Below are positions 1 to 11,600 of a DNA stretch of 64,000 bases, in pieces. The DNA lies in NCBI GenBank assembly GCA_905116865.2, contig CAJHNH020006112.1, forward strand, positions 918,322-982,321, in the 5' to 3' direction. Position 1 is the stretch's first letter. Every line of letters starts with the position of its first letter. The position numbers were made by a program, and so were the translations under genes. Source of the stretch: Candidula unifasciata. Lineage: Eukaryota; Mollusca; Gastropoda; Stylommatophora; Geomitridae. The notes beneath the pieces were generated by a model. The model made no database searches, had not been told where the DNA came from, and was given only the letters and a program-made list of their open reading frames with translations.

Positions 1-139
1 GGTTTTGGCATAAAGAGGTGAAATGACTACTTCCTTGTCGAGTCAAAGTTAATTCGAGAGGATCGACTCCACTGCGGCAGGTTATTCCATACTGGCTCAG
101 TATTTTTCTGCAGAATGGCTAGCCGCCTTCCCAGCTTCC

Positions 140-359
140 CAGTGCGGGTTCTAGGGCCCCCACTGGGGGGGAGGGGGGGGGGAGCGCTCTATCTCCCTAT
201 TAAGCATGACGTAAAAGATGACTAATTAGGGATTTTTCCTCCATAGAGTGCATCTACCTGACAAGCTACAAACCAACAGTTTGCATACAAATAAGCAGAT
301 CTGTAAAACGGATGCACATATATAGTTTAATTTCTTGAACAAGACCCAAAGTCTAGAAG
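140..359 (-). repeat. Family A dispersed repeat copy
   Basis: Family A runs from a CCGGAACCC-type end through a segment containing GCCAGATCTGTAAAAC to a GAA/CTT-rich end. This minus copy contains ATCTGTAAAACGGATG but is truncated before the GAA end, where it abuts a LINE fragment. Confidence 0.75.
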
Positions 360-455
360 ATAATCACATCACCTGGGCGAGAATAGTCCTGAATCATTTG
401 TTGAACTTCTGATTCTGCCACCGGAACAAGGCAAGAACAGTGACCACTATGCCAA
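360..455 (-). mobile_element. LINE RNase H fragment
   Basis: Minus translation reads VPVAESEVQQMIQDYSRPGD then VIIF, matching the segment just before the catalytic D-G-S of RNase H domains in I/Nimb-like non-LTR elements. A related copy is at 17.5 kb. Short and broken. Confidence 0.6.
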
Positions 456-534
456 CACAACTCTAACGGTTGAGACAGGCAGCAGAATGTAGACAGGTCC
501 ATTTGTCCAATTCCCATCCTTTTAAAAATAGTCA

Positions 535-1175
535 CTTTTGTGTACCTCCTATCTCTCTTACCATCTTCACTTTTTCTATTCCCCTCTCCATCACCTGCAC
601 ACTAAAGGAGCTGAGAAATCAATTCATTTTAACTCTCAACTGCTGCGGGATTAGCTCTTGTGGAAATCTTCTTCTTCTTCTTCTTGTTCACCGGCTGTAA
701 ACTCTGGCGGAAAGTTCTGGTCGTTCGTCCACTTCTGGACTGCATTCCTGAGTGTTGCGTGTGCATCCGTTTGACAGATCTGTATGCAGACTGTTGGTTC
801 CTTGCCTCTCAGGCAGAAGCACTCCGGCTTCAAAGGAAGCTCCCAATTAGTCAACTCTTACTACATGCTTTTGGGTAGGCAATGGGTCTGTTCTTGTTTT
901 TTCCCATAGTAGGGCCCCGGAACCCACACTGGGAGTTCTTGTGGAAATGACTCTCCCAAAAGAGGACCAGTGTATGCATCTCCCACCTCTCTTCCTATCT
1001 TCACTTTTTCTATTCCCTTCTCCATTACCTGCACACCAAAGGAGCTGAGAAATCAATCCATATCAACTCTATGCTTCTTGATTTTCTCCTGTGGAAATGA
1101 GCCACCAGCATATGCACCTCCCACCTCTCTTCCTATCTTCACTCTTTCTATTCCCTGCTTCATTATCTCCAAACC
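535..1175 (-). repeat. Diverged tandem copies related to the exon 16 tail, interrupted by family A
   Basis: A unit of about 120 bp occurs at about 535-655, 965-1095 and (partly) 1096-1180. Each copy carries CACCTCCC/CCTATCTC-like and CACTTTTTCTATTCCC segments plus an AAAGGAGCTGAGAAATCAAT segment. In minus sense one copy contains GCTGGTGGCTCATT, similar to exon 16 near its end. A family A copy separates the first unit from the others. Confidence 0.55.
668..937 (+). repeat. Family A copy
   Basis: Nearly full: (CTT)n, CACCGGCTGTAAACTCTGG, GCAGACTGTTGGTTCC, CCCCGGAACCCACA. Inserted within the exon-16-related tandem units. Confidence 0.85.
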
Positions 1176-1184
1176 AAAATAGAG

Positions 1185-1283
1185 CTTCAAGTCAAAAAGC
1201 CAAAGTTACCTGCCGCTGCATCTGTTCCTGCCCCTGGGAAACTGTCTCTCCTAGTGAACCTCCAGCAAATCCCTTCCTAGGAT
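1185..1283 (-). pseudogene. Partial duplicate of the 3' end of exon 16 with its donor
   Basis: Minus-strand sequence resembles exon 16 across both the coding end and the donor: GGSLGETV and QGQEQMQRQ followed by GTAACTTTGGC, against exon 16's GGSLAESIVQEQ and GTGAGTTTGGC. It begins with RKGFA, so the acidic middle is missing. No acceptor gives the phase exon 16 would need, so a decayed exon copy is the better reading than a used exon. Confidence 0.6.
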
Positions 1284-1299
1284 AACACTTCCTTCACAC

Positions 1300-1324
1300 C
1301 CCCCCCACCCCCCCCCCCCCCCCC
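1300..1324. repeat. Poly-C tract
   Basis: Nearly pure run of C interrupted by one A. Similar tracts recur where family A copies have their CCCCAC segment. Confidence 0.8.
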
Positions 1325-1445
1325 AAAACAGAGCTGAAACCAACTGGAAAGAGGACAATCACAAATGAAGACTGTTTGATAAACATAGCAATGAACCTCA
1401 ACAGCTCAGAATGCTGAAGAAGACAAATTACCCTCAATGGTCACT

Positions 1446-1549
1446 ACTCACACCGCAGTCAAACTCTCTCTCTATTATGTGTGTATAAGTGCAAGTGTAT
1501 GTATGGGTGTGAATGAGTGTGTATACAAATCCTTTTGTGACTGTGTCTT
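1446..1549 (-). other. Candidate alternative exon with a second SH3 closing strand
   Basis: After an AG at 1550-1551 the minus strand reads, in the phase left by exon 15, VTKGFVYTLI. That resembles the closing strand of this SH3 in vertebrate Tuba. It then runs into a CA-rich His/Thr repeat and reaches a GTGAGT at about 1,445. It could be a mutually exclusive alternative to exon 16 or a decayed copy. The acceptor has a poor pyrimidine tract. Confidence 0.35.
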
Positions 1550-1559
1550 GTGTGTCTGG

Positions 1560-1770
1560 TAGTCTTAGTTTCAGCTTCATAGCAAACGGGTCACCCCATC
1601 TTTGCTCTGCTCCTGTGACAACAAAAAACACACAGAATGTTTATCACAGTCCCTTGTGAAAAGATTGACAGAATGCTGTCTCAGCATATCTAGCATACAC
1701 ACGCATTAAAGCATACGGTAGCCATCTGAAGTGCTAACACAAACAGTCCAAAATTAGAAATGCAGTTCAT
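1560..1770. repeat. Dispersed repeat also present at 40.1-40.4 kb
   Basis: Shares CATAGCAAACGGGTCACCCC, ACGCATTAAAGCATACGGTA-like and AACAGTCCAAAATTAGA-like blocks, in order, with 40,135-40,370. Class unknown. 1,770-2,160 shows nothing recognisable beyond TGTATG-rich sequence near 2,100-2,150. Confidence 0.55.
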
Positions 1771-2164
1771 CATTGACGGTAGCATAAGTCACCAACAGAT
1801 CTGCAGTTGCCCACGCGATCAATTTTAATCACATATGGGCACCACCAACATTGCCATGACAGGCATAGCGCCATGTTCTGAATCTACAATGTGACCACCA
1901 CGTTGGTCACATTCGAAAAAACATTCCAAATGTAATCCACAGCTCACAGTGTCACACCATGCATTCAACTCAGAAGCTGGGCAACGAAACTATATCCAGG
2001 AGCAAAAATGCATTGGACACCGTCCGGCAGAAGCAAAAAATTTGTCTCGGCTCCAAACAGTGCCCCTACCTAGCGTCCATTTTGTCTGGAAGTCTTGTGT
2101 GTATGTGTCTGTATGTGAGTATGCATGCATGTATACATATGTATAAGCAAATGTATGTCAATGT

Positions 2165-2345
2165 AAGAGGAAGAAAAGGCCCCTTTTACATGCTTTCAGG
2201 CATACTGGCTATAAAGGGCTAGCCCTATATTTTATACCACAATTAGCACTCTATAGGTGATGGGGTCAGCATCAAGCTGGCTGCCTTTATTTCTCAGGGC
2301 ATTACCTCGTACCCATTTAAGGCTGGGTCGACCTTATGTAACAAG
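2165..2345 (-). mobile_element. tRNA-derived SINE family B, partial
   Basis: Minus-strand 3' portion: contains complements of GGTCTAGCCCTATAT-type sequence, the GATGCTGACC block and the CCAGCCTTAAATGGGTAC block. The tRNA-like head is missing. Confidence 0.65.
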
Positions 2346-2386
2346 GTAACTGTACCCTTTGCAAAAAAGTTGATTTGTTCGTTCAT

Positions 2387-2388
<2 letters not shown>

Positions 2389-2417
<29 letters not shown>

Positions 2418-2420
2418 TTC
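2389..2420. repeat. (CT)n microsatellite
   Basis: CT dinucleotide run 18 bp inside the intron from the exon 16 donor, so GA-rich in the transcript. Confidence 0.9.
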
Positions 2421-2437
2421 CAGGATGCCAAACTCAC

Positions 2438-2649
2438 CTGCTGTTGCGCCTGCTCCTGTACAATCGACTCTGCCAATGAGCCTCCAGCATGGAACTCCAC
2501 TCTGTCATCATTGCCAGTAAAAACAACATCTCCACTATCACAGCTCAGGACTGAAATCAGGTCATCCTCTTCGCCAGTCACACTGCCATTGTCCACGAGG
2601 ACACTGTCCAGTGGTATCAGGATGCTACAGGGAGCAAACCCTTTCTTAG
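2438..2649 (-). CDS. DNMBP: DNMBP exon 16: end of SH3 and acidic linker
   Basis: Acceptor CCTGTTGTGTCCACAG (strong pyrimidine tract), donor CAGCAG/GTGAGT, phase 1 in and 0 out, 71 codons. It closes the SH3 with AKKGFAPCSIL (typical G-x-x-P-x-S-x-L ending), then continues with an acidic, Ser-rich linker (GEEDDLISVLSCDSGD) that ends SIVQEQAQQQ. The next exons should encode the C-terminal SH3 and were not found in the remaining 2.4 kb. Confidence 0.85.
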
Positions 2650-5600
2650 CTGTGGACACAACAGGCAATGAAGTAAAGAAATCAATGCCAACCAGGTGTT
2701 GCCTGCAGTCCTGTGCAGGTAAGGATGCAGGAGACAAATCCATCCTCAACTCTGTACATGACAGGAAAGGTAGAAGTACATACATTATTCATCATCTTTA
2801 AGTGCAACCTTTACAATGAAAGATGACTGTAATAATTCAAATACACCCTGTGCTGACTTAACATTTTCCTGTGAGCCTCAGTGACAGAGGTCAAGAGGTC
2901 ACAGCATGACTAGCATGATCTGGGGAAATGCACTGCTTTAATGCTTCACTCTGTTCTTGTTCACTGATTACTCCTTTTAAATATTTTTATGCCCGGCTCT
3001 CTAGCGTAGTTGGCTAAACCGGATTGCGCGGTGAGCGGGTGACGAACTCCTTGTGGTCCGGGCTCACTTCCGGGGGTAGGCAGAAAAGCCACATTTCTCT
3101 CAGATTTACGACATTTACAATGGAATCAAGGCCGAAAGGTTGCGATATCCACAATACCGAGGGTTACCAACTTATGGCTTCTGGATACTAAAACAAACAA
3201 ACAAATATTTTTATACACTCTGAAACAGAAATGTAAAAATATAAACACATTTTCAAACAATTTATTAGTTAGTAAAATAAAGGACCCTTTCCCAGGCCTT
3301 CAGGTGTATCGGGTAAATAGGGCTTGACCTATATTTTATAGACCAAACGGCACTTGGTGGTTGATGTGGTCAGCATCATGCCGGCCACCTTTACTTCTCA
3401 TGACTGCGCCTGGTACCCACTCAAGGCTGGGTCAACCTGGCAGCCAAGGTCATTTTTGAAAAAATCTGGCCCTAGTCAGGACCTGAACCCACGACCTTCT
3501 GATCCGCAGGCGAGCTTCGAGCCGCCAAACCACGGCTGCTCTCAATTTATTAGTTATTTGTATCAATTAGTTTCTTTAATTTGTTCCTTTAGCTTCACAT
3601 ATTTTTTCGTGTGAAGGGGTTAAGGGAGTAAAGATATAGGATGTGGATACTTCTAGGTACCTTTCTTTTAGTTCACCCCATTTAGGGAAATCCGACAGTG
3701 CCTGGGATAGTCCAATATTACAGATAGGTTGAGCTTATGGTTAGAGTTAGTCGGCGCTCATTTCATACTGTAACACCTCTATTATATTGTACTTTCGCTA
3801 GGAGCTTTCAGATATGTGGTGAAGTAAAAAAAAAGTGCCTACTTCTTACCTCCATCATCAATAAACCATCGATCCTTCTGACCCATGGGATCCAGCTCCT
3901 TGATGACCCCGACTAGCACGCCCTCTGTCAGTGAGATATCCATGGCATCTGTGGCAGTGTAGGCAGAAGTGACCACGTACAGTTTACTGGCTGGATACTG
4001 TTTCTGCAGCAATGATTTCTGACTCTCAGTCTGGGAGCTGGGGGGAGCCTGTTAAAGAAATGTCGGAAATCAAAAAAGAAAAAAAATTAAGTGTTTTCAC
4101 GTGCATGCATGTGTGTGAATCTTTCCTTATCTCTCTCTCTCTCCCTCTCTTCTTATTCTAATATTTTTAACTCCCCTTTTTTTCAAGTTAGTAGTGTATC
4201 CTTTACAGGATGTTGCAAATTTACGTCCAGTAGTTTGCCACTGCTTTCTGGACGGTCGGATCTCAATACCATTATCAAAACCAATGTTAGGTCTGCAGCT
4301 GGGATCGAACCCGGCATTACGAAGCGCGTTCAAAATGCCTAAGCCACAGACACAGACTTTAACTCCTGAGGCCTGCCAACTTTGTGGCCTACCAGAACAT
4401 GCAACTTGAAGGGAAGAGAATTACAAATGAAGTCAACATTCTCAAAGGGTTAAAAGTTTAGAATAAAGGTACATCTAAAATTCTGATTTTTTCCCCTCTC
4501 ACCCTTCATACTTTATGCCATTCATGCATGTCTCATTGGCCTAATCTGAAACTACAATAAATGCAACAGAAACGTGGAAAAATAATTATTCCATAACTAA
4601 TCAGGTAATTGGGAGTTCACTGTGGTGTAGAAGCTTGCCTAAGGATCGGAAGGTCTGGGTTCAAATTCGCAGGCAGCCAGATTTTTCATACACGACCTTG
4701 GCTCCCAGTTCGACCCAGCCTTCAATGGGTACTAGGGAAAGTCCTGGAAAGTAAAGACAGCCAGCACGATGCTGACAACATCACCCATCAAGAGCCAATA
4801 GGTCTAAACAAATAAGAGTCTAGCCTTATATGTCCAAAGCACCACTGGATTGTAAAGGGATCTTTACCTTTATCATTTATTTAATTAGGCAGCTGCAGTA
4901 AGTCATAAGATAAAGAAGATAGCAACAGGTGGTATGCGCTCTGTAGAAAGCATCTGAAAATCGCACTCAACCTCCGTAACCTGGTTCTACACACCGGGTC
5001 ATGCGGGGGTAAAGGGAAATGAGCGAGTGGACCAACTGGCAAGCACCGCACTAAGGGTTGCTGGAAAAAGCATGGACAGAGCAGATATCGTCAACGCTGT
5101 ACGAACTGGGCTAGTGGAAAATGAGGAATCCCTGACACTAACATGATTGCGTGACATGGGAGTAAAGCATGGTGAAGCACTTCTTTGCCGTCTTTGAGGC
5201 CGAGATAGGAGACAATATAATCAGTTTCTCTTGGGAACAATTAGTAGAAGTACTTCAGAGTGGCTGCTGCTTCGGAGAACTGAGCACGCATGGGAATGCC
5301 CAATGCGAAGTGACATCAATTGTGATAACATAACATAACATCTTGTAGGGAGTCGGAAGTCCCAAAACCAAGTTCAAGGTGTCTCCTTCGTGCCAAAGAA
5401 CTGCATGGCTGTTGGGTGAACAGTAGTTAAGGAAGGCAGTCAGGTTGTTGTAGGGGCGACGCTTGCTGGTGGATGTAATGTCCTAAGTCCCTTCCCCAGC
5501 TAATAGCGAGGGTACTGCTGGGGTGACCGTTTATTAACCCTCACAAAATGCTTCAGGTAAAAATGGACGTGGCAAATGAAAACACTTAAAATTACATTTT

Positions 5601-8600
5601 GTTGTTGAGAGACAATTTCTGTGGTGGAATGAACAAAAACAAAAACAGCAATGAAAACATATTAACTTACATTCTGTTGAGAAACACTTTCTGTGATGGT
5701 ACGACCCTTTTGCTTGGCTCTGTCAGCCTTGATGGTGTCCATTCTGGGGTTAAATCCTTTTGGGATGAAGCTGAGTAAGGACAGCTGATCAAAGGCTGTC
5801 ATGTGACGGGTTTTGAAGGACTCCATTAAAGGCATTTTATTTGCCATGAATGGCAGCTGCAAAGAGTTCAATGATTAAGTTTACTTCATTCTTCATGACA
5901 TTTTCTTTAATCCTTTCAGGACTAGACAGATCCATGAAGTCCTCTTCTTCTTCTTTCTCTTCTTCTTCACGTTCACAGGCTGTAACCTCAGGTAGAAAAT
6001 TACGGTTGTTCATCCACTTCTGAACTTTGGTCTTGCTCCACAACTCGAATTTTGTGTGCACATCCATTTTAAAGATCTGGCTTATTTGTATGCAGAATGT
6101 TGTTTCCTGGCATCTCAGGCAGAGGAACTCTCTTTGAAGGAAATGCCCCTAATAGTTGATTTTTTTTCAACATGCTAGTTAGGGGCAGTAGATCTGTTCT
6201 CACCACACCCCCCCCCCCTTTCCGCCCTTTTCCCTGCAACGGACCCACAGAACTCACACAGGGAGTTTTCTGCCATTTAAGTTTACCCCCAGTTTTGAAA
6301 AGATATTTTTTGGCTTCCCAACTCAACTTATATGCTACATTTTACAGTATATTTTAGAGAGCATCATGATGACTGGAAAGATCAACGGTTGAAGAGGCAG
6401 ACCTAGAGAAATAATCCTGGACCGTCTAACACACTGACACGGAGGAATATCAGATCCAGGTCACCAAGGTAACCAGATCTGTGAAGGGACATTTATATCT
6501 ATGCCAGTTGGTGTGATTATTTTATTTTGAGCTGTAGTTCAGTGTCATATCAAACATCTCCCAGTTTGGATTCCGAGCCCCACTTTGAGGGAGGAGGGAA
6601 CAGACCCACTGCCTCCCCAACAAGCCTGTCATAAGAGTGGACTAATTAGGGGTTTTCAAAGTTGCAGTGTGTATGTCTGAGAGGCAAGGAACCACCAGTC
6701 TGCACATAAATGAGCCAGATCTGTAAAACTGATGTGCATATAAAACTCAAGTTGGGGAACAAGACTGAAATCCAGAAGTGGATAAACAGCTAGAACTTTC
6801 CATCAGAGTTCACAGTCAGTGAACACAAAGAAGCAGCAGATAACAAACAGAATAAAGACTTCGTGCAAGGATATGTGCATCACGACAGAACCTAGACCAG
6901 ATGAACCAATGAGAGAGGAGAATGAAATTCGGGAAGTTTCACAACTGGAGGCTGACGTATGCAGTAGCAATACTGAACTGGTGACAAAGGCCACACATAT
7001 AACAGTTTAGACACATAAATACGTAGTTTGTATTCGTGTGGGTGGCTGAATAACTTTAAGAAAGAGGACATACTTTACAGAGGAATATCAGCGCCATTCT
7101 CTATTTGCTGTGAAACAGTTGTGCATGTGCTCTTTCTGCAGCTTTGTTCATGTTTGACAGTATTCACAGAGAAAGCCTGATAACTGGATAAAAGTGATTT
7201 GAGACAGGACTTGGATTTAAGTGAGGAAGAGTTGCAACATTTGCTGACCTTACTCTTTCGCCTGTGTCAATCTTGATCCAGTAGCTGAACAATGCCTACG
7301 TCTTTGAGAATGAGAGAAATGCCTACCGGTCACCTGCTCTAACACCAGAGTGGAATAGATAGCATCATTACACGTTGCAAGGTCCTTAATAAAGGTGATA
7401 ATTAACATACCTCCACTAAAGTACAGCTTTCCTTCAGCGATTTCTCCATGAAATCCCGCCTGGCAAGTACAAATACAGCAATGCAGTGTCTTAATATCGT
7501 CAGAGCCAGATCATAAAATTTGGGCAGCTCGTCAAGCAGTTGAGCATTCATGGCTTCGTAGTCACTTTTAGCCGCTTGCAGCTCCTGTTTTAGCACAATA
7601 CTGTATATTATAAAAGACAAGCAAAATGCACTGTACTTTACAAAAGGCATTACAAAATGCTGTCACCTACCAGTTGGCCCCACTGCTTAGACACTCAAAC
7701 GTCTCCCTTCCAGTTAAACAGCAAACGATTAATAGCAACTTTATCAAAAGATTAATAGCATTTTTATCCGTACTTTATGCTATCAGTGTCAAACATGGAT
7801 AATGAATAGGGCACTAGAACAGAAAATAACTTCGGCCTTCCGGCATTGACAAGTTTTTGATGACATGACACCTTTGGGCAGAGACCAACAAGCTTACATA
7901 ATAGCTCTGACACTGATTACAACTGCACACTGTATAGATGTGCTACACAAACAATTTTTGTGAGTTATTACAACTGCACACTGTGTAGATGTGCTACGCA
8001 AACAATTTTTGTGAGTTATTACTTGGGGTCAATAAAACTCCCATTTTCTTGGTCATAGGGAAGGAACACAGTTATTGCTTTGTTTTGTTTGTATTTAGTG
8101 ATTACTTCCCTTTGCATAAAATAATGAATTTAAATATTGAAAATCCATCCTTTTGTTTTTCTTTACTTGGAGGCCTCAACAGCGAAAAAGCTAGCAGGCT
8201 TGCCTATCTGCTCGGTGGTCATGAGTTTCAACCTCCTGAATTTTTATAAAAATTGACCAAAACCCTAAACTTTTTCTGCTTCTTCTCTTCCTCCAGTTTG
8301 TAGGATAGAATCTGAGAAACTAAACGGTGTGTTCGTTTTAAAAATAAACTTTTAAAAGGTCATTGTTATCAGATTTGTACTGGTGAAGAGGTTTAAAAAT
8401 GGCTTGAGAAAGTAAAATTAAGTAAAGGCTTGAGAAAGTAAGTTAAGGTTTCAGAAAGTAAGCTTGTTAAGTAAAGGTTTGAGGATGTAGGTTGATGAGT
8501 AAGGCTTGAGAAACTAATTTGTTAAATAAAGGTTTGAGAAAGGAAGTTGTTAAGTAAAAGTTCGAAAAAGTAAGTTGTCGAGTAAGGGCTTGAGAGACTT

Positions 8601-11600
8601 CGTTGTTAAATAAAGGTTTGAGAAAGCAAGCTGTTAAGTAAAGGTTGGAAAAAGTAAGTTGATATGTAAAGGTCTGACAAAGTAAGCTGTTAAGTAAAGG
8701 TTTGAAAAAAGTAAGCTAAGTAGCAGCTTTAGAAAGCATTTTTAAATTACAGGCTTTAATCATGATGTTAAGTAGGGCTTGAGAAAGTAGACTTGTAGGT
8801 AAAGCTTGAGGAAGTAAGCTTGTTAAGTAAAGGTTCAAGAAAGTTAGTTATTAAGTAAAGGTTAAGTTAGGTGCTGAGTCTAGTTAAAAACAATATGAGG
8901 CTAGCATCATATGCCTCAAAGAAGTGAAAAAGGTCCTTCAGTTTTTCATGATTACCTTATCATTTGCTGCCTTGCCAAGCAAATTGTTGTAATCCAGCAA
9001 CTTGTCGAACCTCTTCTCTATTACTTTGACAGGGGCAATAAACAAGCCAACCAGAGTATTTAACGAGGTCACCACATTCTCCAGCGTCTCTTTCTGTCAG
9101 ATGAAATAAAAGACAACCATTTGTCATGAGATACAAAAAATTGAATTGGCAGAGATGCTGCAAAGGAACATTGAATGCAAGCGTGACTTCTGCTTCTTCA
9201 CTTTTCACAAGCTTTTTTGGTGAAAAACCTTCCATTTTCGTTCACTTCTATATTCTGGTTTTGTTCCAGAAAAGGAGCTTTGTATGCATATCAGTTTTAC
9301 ACATCTGGCTGATCTGTATGCAGACTGTTGGTTCCTCACCTCTCAGGCAGCAGCACTCTGACTTTCAAGGAACAGCTTTACACAGAATGCCATATCCATG
9401 ACGGAGGGTGGTTTGCAGTGCATCAACTGCTGTTGTGGGGGAGAAGGAGCTGTGAGCCCAATCTTTTTCAAGGAGCGACACTGGTACCCCTGACATCAAG
9501 GCATGAGAACAGTTTCCTTTCCAAACCACCCCTCATGGAAACTGAGCCTCGGTAAGTCAAAATTGAATTGTGAAATTATTTCACTAACTCCTAAGTCATA
9601 AATCATGGGTTCGGGACCCGACGGAACCCGACTTTTTTCACAAATGACTTTGGCTTGCAGGTCGACCCAGCCTTAAGTGGGTGGGTGCCAGGTGCAGTCC
9701 TGGGAAGTAACACCGGCCGGCTTGATGCTGACACATCCCCCACCTAGTGCTAATCTGTCTATAAAATATTGGTCTAACCCTATGTGCCCAATACGCCTAC
9801 AGGCCTAGAAAAGGGTCCTTTACTTACGTCCATCAGATGCTTAGCAGAGAAATTCAATGAAGAAAGCAAATGAATCTGTTTAATGACAACATACAGACTG
9901 TTGTCAAAAATACTGTTTTTGCACCATGGCTCCAGACAGTCACAAAAATAAAAGAGGCGGTTCTTCAAGGAACAGGCAAAGCTGTGAACTGTCTAAGGAA
10001 ATTAGAGATGTTTTGGGCAAGATGTTTTGGGGCAAATTATGAGGAGAAATGAAAGTGACAACTGGCAAAATTGATGGGAAAGAGAGCAGGGGGTGGGTAC
10101 AAAAAGATAAAGACTAGATGGCCAGGCAACATGGCTTGATTGAGACAAGAACACAGACATCATCCAAGACTGGGGGTCGTGTGTGAGATGGAGACCATGG
10201 CTGCTTAGGTTTATTGGCACAACTTAATGATGTTGAAGAGCTGTGATAGAGCTTGGACTAGATGCTTGCCTGTTGGCTCAAATGTCCTGCGTTTGAATCT
10301 GCAGTGAGGCAGATTTTATATTTAACCCAGAGCTCCCAAGCTAAACTGGTTCTTCTTCTTCTTCTTCTTTACCTTCACTGGCCGTAAACTCTGGAGGAAA
10401 GTTCTGCTTATTTATCCACTTCTGGACTTGTCTTATTCCAGAACTTGAGTTTTGCATGCACATTCGTTTTACAGATCTAGCTTGTTCGTATGCAAATGTT
10501 GGATGTTGGTTCCTTGCCTCTCAGGCACATGCACTCCAACTTCGAAGGAAACACCCCTAAAAAGTTGACTTTTACAACACGCTTGTTAGAGGAGGCAAAG
10601 GGCCTTTTCTTCTCCCCCCCCCCCCCCCTCCACCCAAACCCATAATGGGTTCCTTCTGAAACCAGACGTGGATAAAGTGGTCTAAAATGGGAACCAGGAA
10701 CTGTCTTGGGAAATAAAGTGCTCTAATGCAATGTAGGCCATATCACCCACCAAGTAACTGGTTTATAAAAATATGGGTTTAACACCATATGCCTGATACG
10801 ATAATGTCATGACAAGTATCCTTCATCTTTACCGACACTGATAATGACGAAGAAATTCCGAAAGCATTACAAGGCAACTTTTTGTTCACCTTTAGAACGG
10901 TGGACGGTTCTTGTGATACGATTTACAGCTGGGCTGCGATATTTGCACTTTTTTACCCAATACATCTGATTTCAACAAACCCTCAGTTAGTCGCCTCTTA
11001 TGACATGCTTGTTTAGGGGCAGTGGGGAGAATTTTTTTCACCCTAAAACCGAGACCCAGAACCCATAAAGGAAGTCATAGGGCAAAATGTTGCTGATCTG
11101 TAGTTGAGTCGAGTCAAGAGTTGACATCACAGCACTCGGGGCATTCCCATGTGTGCTCCATCCTCATCTTCAGCAGCCAGCGCAGAGTTCCAATACTGAT
11201 GGTACTGGTCACAATCTGATTATATGTCCATCTTGCCTTTTCTCTGAGTGTAGTGAGCCAGCCAGACCCTCTGGTTACACCCAGTGCCAGTGCCTCTTCT
11301 CACCAGGCCATAATAATCTTGTTTCTCTACTGATTCCTTTGCTTGTTCCCAAAGGACCTTGACCACATCTGCCTTGCCATGTATCAATTCTGATCATGCT
11401 GATCTGTATTTATTTCCAACCAAAAAATGTCAACCAAATATTTCTCCAGTATATATAAAGAACTTATAATGGTTAATTAACTCTTTCAGTCTGAAAGCAG
11501 TTGTTATTTAAATACTTTTTATTCCAAGAAACTGAGCTTACAAGCAATAAACATTGTGGTCAGATAGAGTTGAACAATAGCACTTCAGTATAGGAGTAGT

